Assembly (NCBI RefSeq): GCF_004912155.1
Contig: NZ_STGX01000003.1
Span: 247,220-311,219 of the forward strand
Source of the DNA: Glycomyces paridis
Lineage (GTDB): Bacteria > Actinomycetota > Actinomycetes > Mycobacteriales > Micromonosporaceae
Length of the DNA stretch: 64,000 nt
Direction: 5' to 3'
Below the pieces are notes generated by a model. That model was not told the DNA's origin, did no database searches, and was given only the letters and a program-made list of their open reading frames with translations. Shown piece by piece: positions 44,370-52,681 of the stretch. Both the position numbers and the translations under genes were made by a program. How positions within the stretch are numbered: the stretch's first letter is position 1; the number at the start of each line of letters is the position of its first letter.

Positions 44370-44403
44370 GCGGCCGGGCCCCGGAGGGCCCGGCCGCGCT
44401 TTT
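44370..44403 (+). terminator. intrinsic terminator
   Basis: A perfect 12-bp GC stem (44370-44381 with 44386-44397), CGGA loop, followed by GCTTTT. It is the best classical terminator in the window. Confidence 0.85.
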
Positions 44404-44431
44404 CCCGATGCGCTCGGAGCCACCGGTCGGA

Positions 44432-44437
44432 TACGAT
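44432..44437 (+). promoter_or_regulatory. -10 box, leaderless ABC exporter mRNA
   Basis: TACGAT sits 7 nt before ATG 44445, which has no ribosome site. Confidence 0.45.
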
Positions 44438-44444
44438 CGGGGCC

Positions 44445-46220
44445 ATGTCTTTGCAAGCGTTTGCTCGCCGACAGGAGATGCTCGACGGCGCCCATCCCGC
44501 CCGCTCGGTGCTCCGCCTCCTCGCCCGCCGCCCGTGGCGCATGCTGCTGGCCTTCCTCGCCTTCGCGGTCAAGGAGGTCCCGCTGTGGTTCCTCCCGGTC
44601 GTCACCGCCGCGATCATCGACCTCGTCTCCTCCGGCGGCTCCGTCGGCGCCGTGCTCGGCTGGCTCGCCCTGGCCGTCCTCCTGCTCGTGCAGAACTACC
44701 CGAGCCACATCGTCTACACCCGCAACTTCATGACCGTCGTGCGCGACACCGGCGCCGACCTGCGCAACGCGCTCGCCGCGCGGCTCCAGAGCCTCTCGAT
44801 CGGCTACTACACCCGCACGAGCGCGTCGATCGTCCAGAACAAGGTCGTGCGCGACGTCGAGAACGTCGAGATGATGCTCCAGCAGATGACCCACCCGCTG
44901 ATGTCCTCGGCGATGGTCCTCATCGGAGCGGTCACCATGACCGCGATCACCGTCCCGCAGTTCCTGCCCATCTACGCCTTCACCGTCCCCATCGCCATCG
45001 GCCTGCGCGCGGCCCTGCGCCGCCGCTCGCGCGCCCGCAACGAGGTGTTCCGCCGCGAGATGGAGGGCTTTGCCGCCCGCGTCGGCGAGATGGCCTCGCT
45101 CATCCCCGTCACCCGCGCCCACGGCCTGGAGCAGACCGCGGTCTCGCGCGTCGCCACCGGCGCCGACGGCGTGCGCCGCGCCGGGCTCCACCTCGACATG
45201 CTCAACGGGCACGTCGCCTCCATCTCCTGGGTCACCATGCAGATCCTCGGCGCCGGCTGCCTCGGCGTCGCCGCGATCTTCTCGATCACCGGCTTCCTGC
45301 CGATCTCGCCCGGCGAGGTCGTCCTGCTCTCCACCTACTTCGCGCTCCTGACCCAGGGTCTGACGAACCTGCTCATGCTCATCCCCGTCGGCGCCCGCGG
45401 CATGGAGTCGGTGCGGTCCATCGCCGAGGTCCTCCAGGAGCCCGACGTCGAGCAGAACGAGTGCAAGCGCGCCGTCGACGCGGTCGAGGGCCGCCTCACC
45501 CTCGAAGACGTCTCCCACCGCTACAGCGGCGCCGAAGGCGAAGCGGTGCAAGGCGTCTCGCTCGACATCGAGGCCGGCACCACCGTCGCGTTCGTCGGCT
45601 CCTCCGGCTCGGGCAAGTCCACCCTCCTCAACCTCGTGCTCGGCTTCGTGCGGCCCACCTCCGGCCGCATCCTCCTCGACGGCGTCGACATGCAGGAGCT
45701 CGACCTGCGCACCGCCCGCCGCTTCACCTCGGTCGTGCCGCAGGAGTCGGTGCTCTTCGAGGGCACCATCCGCGAGAACATCGCCTACGGGATGCCCGAC
45801 GCGGGGGAGGAGCGCATCATCGCGGCCCTGCGCGACGCCAACGCCTGGGAGTTCGTGCGCGACCTGCCCGACACGATGGACACCGTCGTCGGCGAACGCG
45901 GCGCCCGCCTCTCCGGCGGCCAGCGCCAGCGCCTCGCCATCGCCCGCGCCCTCCTGCGCGACCCGCGGGTCCTGCTGCTGGACGAGGCCACCTCCGCGCT
46001 CGACCCCGAAGCCGAGGAACTCGTCAAGGAGGCCCTCGGCCGCCTCATGCGCGGCCGCACCACCCTCGTGGTGGCCCACCGCCTCTCGACCATCCGCAGC
46101 GCCGACCGCATCGTGGTCCTCGACCGCGGCCGCATCGCCGAGCAGGGCACCCACGAGGAACTCCTGGAGACCGGCGGCCGCTACGCCTCGATGCACCTGA
46201 CGCAGACGGGCGCCCGCTGA
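44445..46220 (+). CDS. ABC exporter, fused permease-ATPase (MsbA/MDR type)
   Basis: A 591-aa half-transporter. Six helices lie in residues about 20-310. The ATPase has Walker A GSSGSGKST, Q-loop VPQESVLFEGTIRENIAYG, signature LSGGQRQR, Walker B VLLLDEATSALD and switch VAHRLSTIR. It would work as a homodimer exporting a lipid, peptide or drug. No partner half-transporter is adjacent, and the terminators on both sides make it a single-gene unit. Confidence 0.9.
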   Translation: MSLQAFARRQEMLDGAHPARSVLRLLARRPWRMLLAFLAFAVKEVPLWFLPVVTAAIIDLVSSGGSVGAVLGWLALAVLLLVQNYPSHIVYTRNFMTVVRDTGADLRNALAARLQSLSIGYYTRTSASIVQNKVVRDVENVEMMLQQMTHPLMSSAMVLIGAVTMTAITVPQFLPIYAFTVPIAIGLRAALRRRSRARNEVFRREMEGFAARVGEMASLIPVTRAHGLEQTAVSRVATGADGVRRAGLHLDMLNGHVASISWVTMQILGAGCLGVAAIFSITGFLPISPGEVVLLSTYFALLTQGLTNLLMLIPVGARGMESVRSIAEVLQEPDVEQNECKRAVDAVEGRLTLEDVSHRYSGAEGEAVQGVSLDIEAGTTVAFVGSSGSGKSTLLNLVLGFVRPTSGRILLDGVDMQELDLRTARRFTSVVPQESVLFEGTIRENIAYGMPDAGEERIIAALRDANAWEFVRDLPDTMDTVVGERGARLSGGQRQRLAIARALLRDPRVLLLDEATSALDPEAEELVKEALGRLMRGRTTLVVAHRLSTIRSADRIVVLDRGRIAEQGTHEELLETGGRYASMHLTQTGAR

Positions 46221-46237
46221 CCTACGTAGAACGAGAA

Positions 46238-46273
46238 CAGGGGTCGTCGCGCATAAATGCGCGGCGACCCCTG
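46238..46273. terminator. bidirectional terminator
   Basis: A 16-bp stem (46238-46253 with 46258-46273, one G:U) with TAAA loop lies between the convergent exporter and DinB-like genes. Confidence 0.75.
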
Positions 46274-46286
46274 CGACGTCGGGACC

Positions 46287-46796
46287 TCACTCCGCTTCGA
46301 GCAGTCCCCGCACGTACGCCGCCTGCCCCGTGTGCTGCTGGTTGTCGTTGACGACGCTCACCAGCCGCACCCCGAGCGTCACATGCGGGTCCCAGTTCGT
46401 GTCCACCACCCGGTCGAGGTCGTCGGCCTCCAGTCCCTCCACATAGTCGAGCGTGACCGCGTGCACGGCGTCGTAGTACCCCCGCAGCTCCCCGGCCGCG
46501 ATCCCGCGCACCAGCCCGGCCTGCTCGGAGGTGTGCCCGTACCCGTGGTCGGCGGGCGCCAGCGGCAGCGCGAACCGCTCCCGCCACCCGCCGGAGAACC
46601 ACACCTGCTCGCTCCCCGCAACCCCCGCGACGTGGTCGTCCTGTACCCGCGCGATATGCCACACCAGCCACCCGACCGAATTCGCCACCGGCCCCGGCCG
46701 CGCGTCCAGCACCTCCTGCGACACCCCGTCGAGCACCGCATGGACCTCCTCCCGAACCCGCCCGAACGCATCCGCGAACACCCCGCTGATCTCCAT
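46287..46796 (-). CDS. DinB-like four-helix protein (DUF664)
   Basis: A 169-aa member of the DinB/YfiT metal-binding superfamily. The three His positions expected for the metal are visible: WHIARVQDDH, HGYGHTSEQ, and NDNQQHTGQAAYVRGLL. Related actinobacterial proteins are mycothiol- or bacillithiol-dependent transferases; the reaction here is unknown. ATG 46796 follows GAGGGAG. It lies within the 3' part of a longer frame on the same strand (see next). Confidence 0.85.
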   Translation of the reverse strand: MEISGVFADAFGRVREEVHAVLDGVSQEVLDARPGPVANSVGWLVWHIARVQDDHVAGVAGSEQVWFSGGWRERFALPLAPADHGYGHTSEQAGLVRGIAAGELRGYYDAVHAVTLDYVEGLEADDLDRVVDTNWDPHVTLGVRLVSVVNDNQQHTGQAAYVRGLLEAE

Positions 46797-47389
46797 GCGC
46801 ACTCCCTCGCTAACGACGACCGCCCCGAACCCGGAGCGGCCCGCCAATCCTGCCACCGCCAACCGACGCGCCGAGGGGTTCGCGGCTCGGACCGTCGGCC
46901 GCCGCTCCAGCGGTGCAGGACCTCGACGCCCCGCGGCGCCTCCGGCCACACCTGCAATCGCAAGCGCTCCATGGTCTCCGGGCGCTCGTCCGAGTCGAGG
47001 TCCGCCGCGATCGCGGCTGCCAGGTTCGACCGCGACGCTCGCACTCGGAGCCAGCCGGGCACGACCGCGAAGCGCGCGGCCTCCGGGAAGGAGTCGGTGC
47101 AGCCCATGACCACGAGGCGACCCGACCCTGCTTTGACGCTCGCTTCGACCGCGTGGTCGCACGCCTCCGTGTCGTCCTGCGGTGCGGCCCCGGCGATCTC
47201 GACCGTCACGGCCACGTTCACATTGACGGCCGTGCCGACCGCGACGCCGCACTCGCCCGCTGCGAGCCCGCGTGCCGTCGCCTCCGGGATCCACAGTTCC
47301 CCGAAGTCGGTCTCGGCCGACTCGTCCACGACGTGGATCTGGTGGTAGTCCGCGAACAGTTCGAGGCGTGTCGCCTCCGGCATCGTCAT
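46379..47389 (-). CDS. uncharacterised protein; tail overlaps the DinB-like gene in another frame
   Basis: The first ~161 residues look like a genuine protein: LELFADYHQIHVVDE, DFGELWIPEATARGLAAG, AVEASVKAGSGRLVVMGCTDS, RLRLQVWPEAPRGVEVLHRW. The remaining 175 residues are Arg/Trp/Ser-rich and coincide with the DinB-like gene in a shifted frame, so they are probably not real. No in-frame stop occurs before 46379, whereas the third frame has a stop at 46810-46812, so a one-base indel could restore an ordinary end. I know of no assigned function for this family. ATG 47389. Confidence 0.55.
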   Translation of the reverse strand: MTMPEATRLELFADYHQIHVVDESAETDFGELWIPEATARGLAAGECGVAVGTAVNVNVAVTVEIAGAAPQDDTEACDHAVEASVKAGSGRLVVMGCTDSFPEAARFAVVPGWLRVRASRSNLAAAIAADLDSDERPETMERLRLQVWPEAPRGVEVLHRWSGGRRSEPRTPRRVGWRWQDWRAAPGSGRSSLARECAWRSAGCSRMRSGGFGRRSMRCSTGCRRRCWTRGRGRWRIRSGGWCGISRGYRTTTSRGLRGASRCGSPAGGGSGSRCRWRPPTTGTGTPPSRPGWCAGSRPGSCGGTTTPCTRSRSTMWRDWRPTTSTGWWTRTGTRM

Positions 47390-47552
47390 GGGCCGACCGT
47401 ACCGGCCGTTCCTCCCGCGGATCGGGGACGGGCGAAGTTGGAGATTTGTTTCATCGTGGGACTTCTCAGCGAAAGAAATCTTCGATATGGTCGGCTGAGA
47501 TCGGGGCGCCGGTCACTCCTCGGCGCTTCGTCCCTCGAAGGGAGACAAGGAC

Positions 47553-48419
47553 ATGGACAACCAAGGCATGATCGGTCCCCGCTCGCGGCGGTGGGTGCTC
47601 TCGCGCGGGCTCATGGCCGCCGGCGCCGGGGCGGCCGCCACCGCGTTCTTCGGTGAGGGCGCCTCGGCGGCCACGACCGTCGACATGGAACTCACCGTGG
47701 TCGCGGCGATGGTCGACCCGCCGCGGTCGGGCACCGCGATCACGCCCGGGGCCGGGCCGAGCGTCACGGCCGTCGAGTCGGCGCTGTCCGGCAAGGGGCT
47801 CCTGAGCAGCACCTATGTGGACGGTCACTACGGTTCCTCCACCGTCAGCGCGTACGCCGCCTGGCAGCGGTCCCTCGGCTACACCGGCCTGGACGCCAAC
47901 GGGCTCCCCGGCCCCACCTCGCTCGCCAAGCTCGGCCAGGCCGGCGGCTTCACCGTCACCCGCGCGGTCAACATCGGCTCGAACGCGGCCTCCTACGGCG
48001 GCAAGCGGGTCAACACCCGCACCAAGAACATGCTGGCCGCCGCCGACGCCAAGCTCTCGTGGAGCATCACCCTCACCCAGGGCTCCTACACGCCCGGCAA
48101 CCCCGACTCCGCCGGGACGCACGACGGCGGGGGCGTCGTCGACATCTCCGTCTCCGGCCTCACCGCGACCCAGCGCTGGCAGGCCGTCAAGGCCCTGCGC
48201 GACGTCGGCTTCGCGGCCTGGCTGCGCACCCCCGAGCAGGGCTTCGCCTACCACATCCACGCGAACGCGGTGGCCGACACCGACATGGCCGGGGTCGCGC
48301 AGGCGCAGGTCCACGACTACTACTTCGGCAAGAACGGGCTCGCCAGCCACGCCGCGGACAACACCCCGGCCGCCTACAAGGGCGCCTTCACCTGGTGGGA
48401 GAAGTACAACCGCGGCTGA
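47553..48419 (+). CDS. Tat-exported peptidoglycan-binding, M15-like protein
   Basis: A 288-aa secreted protein. The signal has twin Arg (SRRWVLSRGLMAAGAG) and ends near ASAA. A peptidoglycan-binding_1 domain covers about 70-130 (VTAVESALSGKGLL through GPTSLAKLG). The C-terminal part has His/Asp/His spacing like M15 D-Ala-D-Ala peptidases (GTHDGGGVVDIS and FAYHIHA). It probably trims or binds cell-wall peptides. ATG 47553 follows GGGAGACAAGG. Confidence 0.8.
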   Translation: MDNQGMIGPRSRRWVLSRGLMAAGAGAAATAFFGEGASAATTVDMELTVVAAMVDPPRSGTAITPGAGPSVTAVESALSGKGLLSSTYVDGHYGSSTVSAYAAWQRSLGYTGLDANGLPGPTSLAKLGQAGGFTVTRAVNIGSNAASYGGKRVNTRTKNMLAAADAKLSWSITLTQGSYTPGNPDSAGTHDGGGVVDISVSGLTATQRWQAVKALRDVGFAAWLRTPEQGFAYHIHANAVADTDMAGVAQAQVHDYYFGKNGLASHAADNTPAAYKGAFTWWEKYNRG

Positions 48420-48423
48420 GACC

Positions 48424-48469
48424 CCTTGGCCGCGTTCCGGTACCGCACCCGGTCAGAACGCGGCCAAGG
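48424..48469. terminator. bidirectional terminator
   Basis: CCTTGGCCGCGTTC (48424-48437) pairs perfectly with 48456-48469; the 18-nt loop holds a further CCGG pair. The right arm overlaps the end of the converging GAP-family gene. Confidence 0.7.
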
Positions 48470-49121
48470 CCTTGCCGACCAGGGTCGCGCCGAGGACGAG
48501 CAGCACCACGAACATCACCGTCGCGTTGTTGCGCGTCAGCCAGTCCTTGAGCCGGCCCAAAGGCGCCTGCATCCGCGCCGAGAACAGCGCGTAGACGACC
48601 ACGGGCACGAGCACGCTCGACGCGGCGAGCAGCACGAACACCGTCAGCGCCACCGCGGCGTCGCCGCCGTCCAGGCGCGCCATCGACAGTCCCGCCGCCA
48701 GCGCGAGCGAGAGGTTCTTGGGGTTGAGCGCCGAGAGCGCGGCCCCGACGCCGAGGGCCGCGCCGGGGGACATGGCGTCGACCCCGGCCATCCACTTCGG
48801 CAGCGCCGCGGCCTCGCCGGGCGCGGGCCGCCTGCGCCACTGCGCGAGGGCCATGACCAGGAACAGCAGGCCCAAGACGAGTTTGACGAGGGCGACGGCG
48901 GTGCCGCCCCCGCCCTGTCCGGCGGCGGCCGAGGCGGGGACGAACAGCACGACCGCCAGGGCCACCACGAGGATGCCCGCGACCCAGCCGACCGCGAACG
49001 CGGGCGCGGTGCGCCCGGCCCGCGGCGACAGGAGCATCAGGATCGCCGCGATGATCGGTATCGGGCTGAGCGCGATGCCGATCGCCTGCGGGAGTACGTC
49101 CCCGATGACCTCGCCGAGCAT
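48453..49121 (-). CDS. GAP-family (Sap/LysE-like) membrane transporter
   Basis: A 222-aa protein with about six helices (ALSPIPIIAAILMLLSPRAG first; then LSALNPKNLSLALAAGL). The Pro-Ile and NPKN motifs mark the GAP/Sap family, which in mycobacteria moves glycolipids. It follows the next gene by 9 nt and shares its promoter. Confidence 0.83.
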   Translation of the reverse strand: MLGEVIGDVLPQAIGIALSPIPIIAAILMLLSPRAGRTAPAFAVGWVAGILVVALAVVLFVPASAAAGQGGGGTAVALVKLVLGLLFLVMALAQWRRRPAPGEAAALPKWMAGVDAMSPGAALGVGAALSALNPKNLSLALAAGLSMARLDGGDAAVALTVFVLLAASSVLVPVVVYALFSARMQAPLGRLKDWLTRNNATVMFVVLLVLGATLVGKALAAF

Positions 49122-49130
49122 CCGAGCCCC

Positions 49131-49526
49131 CTACAGGTCCTTGGGGTCGGCGGTCGCGAGCGACCAGATCACGAAGATCGCCAGCGCGATCACGATGAGC
49201 GACCACAGCGGGTAGTACGGCAGGAAGAAGAAGTTGTTGATCGCGACCAGGCACGCCAGGAAGATGCCCATGAAGCGCGCGAAGCCCGAGCCGCTGAACA
49301 GCATGAACCCGACGATGAGCACGAGTGCGCCGAGGACGATGTGGATCCAGCCCCAGGCGGTCGTGTCGAGGTTGTACGTGTAGTTCTCGGTCTCGATCAG
49401 GAACCCGTCGTTGGCGACGGCGGCGATGCCCTCGATGATCTGCCAGATCCCCATCACGATCGCCGCCGAGGCCGCGAAGACCCATCCGCCGATCGCCCAC
49501 GCACGGGATTCAGGACTGTGTGTCAT
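49131..49526 (-). CDS. small four-helix membrane protein (DUF7144-like)
   Basis: A 131-aa integral protein. Four helices are clear: WAIGGWVFAASAAIVMGIWQ, WGWIHIVLGALVLIVGFML, FMGIFLACLVAINNFFFL, LWSLIVIALAIFVIWSL. A conserved-looking external segment NYTYNLDTTAWG lies between the first two. ATG 49526 has GAGAGGAG upstream. First gene of a two-gene unit with the GAP-family transporter. Function unknown. Confidence 0.82.
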   Translation of the reverse strand: MTHSPESRAWAIGGWVFAASAAIVMGIWQIIEGIAAVANDGFLIETENYTYNLDTTAWGWIHIVLGALVLIVGFMLFSGSGFARFMGIFLACLVAINNFFFLPYYPLWSLIVIALAIFVIWSLATADPKDL

Positions 49527-49697
49527 GATCTCGCTCCTCTCAGGATGGGATCAATGTAAGAGCCCTGGATACGGGCCGTGCCCCGAATGCGAGAAAACGA
49601 CGGTTCCGCGCCGCTCGCGGCCCTACGCTCTGGCTGAGCGACAGGGGCGGTCCGCACGGTCCACAAGGACGCCCCCTCCGGACGAAGGAGCGAGACG

Positions 49698-50984
49698 ATG
49701 GCGGACGCGGCCCTGAACCGAGCCGAGCGCGAGGAACTCGAACGCCTCCGCGCGCAGGCCGCCCGCTCCGGCGGCGTCGGGCGCGGCGCCCGCTGGACCG
49801 GCGCCGTCGTCCTCCTCGTCCTCTCGGCGGTCCTCGCCCTCCTCGCGACCGTGACCGTGTTCGCGCGCAACGAGATCCTCGACACGGATCGGTTCGTCGA
49901 CAACATGGAGCCGCTCCTGGACGACGACGATGTGCGGGCCGCCGTCGCCGCCCGCGTCTCCACGGCCGTCACCGAAGCGCTCGACGTCGAGGCCCTCATC
50001 GCCGAGGCCATCGACGCCGTCCAGACCCGCGGCGCCCCCGACGTCCTCAGCCGCCTCGCCGGGCCGCTCGCCTCCGGCGTGGACTCCTTCATCGACAAGC
50101 AGGTCCACACCGTCGTCTACTCAGACCAGTTCACCGAGCTCTGGCGCCAGGCCAACCGCACCGCCCACGCCGCCCTCGTCGCGATCCTCACCGGCGAGCA
50201 GGGCCGCGCCCTCGCCGTGCAGGGCCAGAACCTCGTCCTCGACCTCGGCCCGGTGGTGGAGCGCGTCAAGGACCGCATGGTCGACGCCGGATTCGACCTC
50301 GCCGAGCGGATTCCCGCGGTCTCGGTGACCTTCACCCTCGCCACGTCGGACGCGTTCCCGAAGCTCCAGGTCGCCACCGCCCTGCTCAACGCCGCCGCGT
50401 GGGCGCTCCCGATCGCCGCGCTCGCCCTGCTCGCCGCGGGCGTCGCGCTCGCCCCCGTGCGCCGCCGGGGCCTCCTGCTCGGCGTGGTCTTCACCGCGGG
50501 CGCCATGTTCGCGCTCTGGGGCGCGCTCGTCATCGGCCGCAGCGTCTACCTCGCGGCGCTCAGCGGCTCGGTGCAGTCGCCCGACGCCGCGGGCGCCGTC
50601 TACGACGCCCTGACCCGCTACCTCCTGGCGGGCGCCCAGACCCTTGCGGTCCTGGCGCTCATCGTCGCGCTCGCCTGCTGGCTCCTGGGTCCCGGCCGCG
50701 CCGCCACCGGCACGCGCAGCCTCGCACGCGGCGCCCGCGACGCCCTCGCGCGGGTCCTGACGCGCGCCGGTCTCACCTTCGGCCCCGTCGGCGGCGCCGT
50801 GCAGCGCTTCCGCAGGCCCGTCGAGTTCCTCGCCGTCATCGTGGGCCTCCTGTGGATCGTCCTGTGGCGGCACCCCGGCGTCTCCGGCGTCGTCACCGTC
50901 GCGATCGTCGTCGCCGTGTTCGTCGCCTTCGTGGAAGTGGTCGCACGCGTCGGGCGCGGCGCCCCCGAGGCGGCGCCCGAATGA
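49698..50984 (+). CDS. integral membrane protein, unknown
   Basis: A 428-aa protein. It has a short coiled start (NRAEREELERLRAQAARSG), a first helix (AVVLLVLSAVLALLATVTVFA), a long outside domain (about 50-210), then three to five helices and a C-terminal tail. The outside part, NEILDTDRFVDNMEPLLDD, is typical of a widespread actinobacterial membrane family of unknown role. It overlaps the SulP gene by ATGA, so it may assist the transporter. Confidence 0.78.
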   Translation: MADAALNRAEREELERLRAQAARSGGVGRGARWTGAVVLLVLSAVLALLATVTVFARNEILDTDRFVDNMEPLLDDDDVRAAVAARVSTAVTEALDVEALIAEAIDAVQTRGAPDVLSRLAGPLASGVDSFIDKQVHTVVYSDQFTELWRQANRTAHAALVAILTGEQGRALAVQGQNLVLDLGPVVERVKDRMVDAGFDLAERIPAVSVTFTLATSDAFPKLQVATALLNAAAWALPIAALALLAAGVALAPVRRRGLLLGVVFTAGAMFALWGALVIGRSVYLAALSGSVQSPDAAGAVYDALTRYLLAGAQTLAVLALIVALACWLLGPGRAATGTRSLARGARDALARVLTRAGLTFGPVGGAVQRFRRPVEFLAVIVGLLWIVLWRHPGVSGVVTVAIVVAVFVAFVEVVARVGRGAPEAAPE

Positions 50985-52681
50985 CCCCGGGCCGCCCACT
51001 GCGGCGTTGGACGCGGAGCCTGGGCCGCCCCAAGCGCGCCGACGCCGTCTCGGGCCTGGTCACCGGCCTGTTCTCCATCCCCGAAGGCATGGCCTACGCC
51101 GCCATCGGCGGCTTCCCGCCCGCGACCGGCCTCTACTCGGGCATGGTCCCCACGATCATGGGCGCGCTCTTCACCCGCACGACCCTCATGATCACCACCC
51201 TCACCAGCGCCATCGCCCTGTCCTCCCAGAGCGTGCTCGCCGACGCCGGACTCGACGGCGACGACGCGGGCGCCCTGGCGACCCTGACGATCCTCGTCGG
51301 CGTCGTCATGCTCGCCTTCGGACTCCTCAAGCTCGGCTCGGTCATGAGCTACGTGTCCACCGCCGTCATGACCGGCTTCACCACCGGCATCGCCCTTCAG
51401 ATCGTCGTCGGCGTCCTCGGCGACGCCACCGGCTACGACCCGCAGGCCCACAACAAGATCGCCGCGGTCGGAGAGTGGCTCGCGCACCTCGCGGACTGGG
51501 ACCCGGCCACCGTCGCCGTCGCCGCCGCGACCATCGCGGTCTGGGCCGCCGCCTACCTCGTGCGGCGCCTGCGCCCGCTCGCCCTCCTCATCGCGCTCCT
51601 GGTCGGCACCGTCGGCGTGGCCCTCCTCGGCCTCGACGTCGACGGAGTCGGCGACATCGCCGCCGTGCCCTCCGGCTTCCCGACCCCCGTCCTGCCCGAC
51701 CTCGACGCGCTCCCGCACCTGCTCACCGGCGCGGTCGCCGTCGCCCTCGTCGCGCTGGCGCAGGCGGCCGGGATCAGCACCGCCGTCCCGAACCCGGACG
51801 GCTCCAGGACCAGCGCCTCCGGCGACTTCACCGCCCAAGGCCTCGCGAACGTCGCGGGCGGATTCTTCCAGGCCCTGCCCGCGGGCGGCTCCCTCTCGCG
51901 CACCGGCGTCGCGACCGGCGCGGGCGCGGCGACCCGCTGGGCCGGGATCTTCGCCGGGCTCTGGCTCATCGCCATCGTCCTGGCGGCCGGACGCTACGCC
52001 GAGTACATCCCGATGGCCGTCATCGGCGGCCTGCTCATCCTCATCGGCGGCGAGCTCATCCGCGGCCAGGTCGCCCACATCGCGCTCGTGTGGCGCGCCT
52101 CGAAGCTCTCGGCGGCGGCCATGATCCTCACCTTCCTGGCGACCACGCAGATCCCGCTCCAGCAGGCGATCTTCCTCGGCGCGGGCCTGTCGATCCTGTT
52201 CTACTGCGTCCAGGCCGCCCGCAGCGCCCGCCTCGTCGCGGTGGTCGAGGACGGGCGCGGCGACTGGCGCCTGACCGACCCGCCCGAGACCCTCCCGCCC
52301 GGCAAGGTCACCGTCCTCAACTACGACGGCGGCGGCTTCTTCGCCGAACTCGGCGCGATCAACCAGACCTGGCCCGACACGCGCGAGGCCAGGGACGCCG
52401 TGCTGGTGCTGCGGCTGCGCCGCGTGCCCGACATCCCCTCGGCGAGCGTCCTCAAGGCTCTCGGCGACCGCGCCGAGGAACTGCGCCGCGCCGGGGGCCG
52501 CCTCATCATCGCGGGCGTCGACGAGCGCCTCATGAAGGTCTTCGACCTCACCGGCGCCGCCGACCGCATAGGACGCGAGAACCTCCTCGCCGCACGGCCC
52601 GAACTGTTCGCCTCGGTCAAGGACGCCGTCGCCGCCGGACACGAGTGGATCGAGCGGCGCCGCGAAGGGGAGTCCCCATGA
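50981..52681 (+). CDS. SulP-family anion transporter with STAS domain, copy 1
   Basis: A 566-aa transporter. The family signature PEGMAYAAIGGFPPATGLYSG (given here as PEGMAYAAIGGFPPATGLYS) starts the membrane domain of 10-12 helices, and the cytoplasmic STAS domain covers about 435-555 (VLVLRLRRVPDIPSASVLKAL). Sulfate is the usual cargo, with bicarbonate or dicarboxylates possible. It lies between a membrane protein and a ClC-type gene, overlapping both by ATGA, and upstream of an arylsulfatase. Confidence 0.9.
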   Translation: MTPGRPLRRWTRSLGRPKRADAVSGLVTGLFSIPEGMAYAAIGGFPPATGLYSGMVPTIMGALFTRTTLMITTLTSAIALSSQSVLADAGLDGDDAGALATLTILVGVVMLAFGLLKLGSVMSYVSTAVMTGFTTGIALQIVVGVLGDATGYDPQAHNKIAAVGEWLAHLADWDPATVAVAAATIAVWAAAYLVRRLRPLALLIALLVGTVGVALLGLDVDGVGDIAAVPSGFPTPVLPDLDALPHLLTGAVAVALVALAQAAGISTAVPNPDGSRTSASGDFTAQGLANVAGGFFQALPAGGSLSRTGVATGAGAATRWAGIFAGLWLIAIVLAAGRYAEYIPMAVIGGLLILIGGELIRGQVAHIALVWRASKLSAAAMILTFLATTQIPLQQAIFLGAGLSILFYCVQAARSARLVAVVEDGRGDWRLTDPPETLPPGKVTVLNYDGGGFFAELGAINQTWPDTREARDAVLVLRLRRVPDIPSASVLKALGDRAEELRRAGGRLIIAGVDERLMKVFDLTGAADRIGRENLLAARPELFASVKDAVAAGHEWIERRREGESP

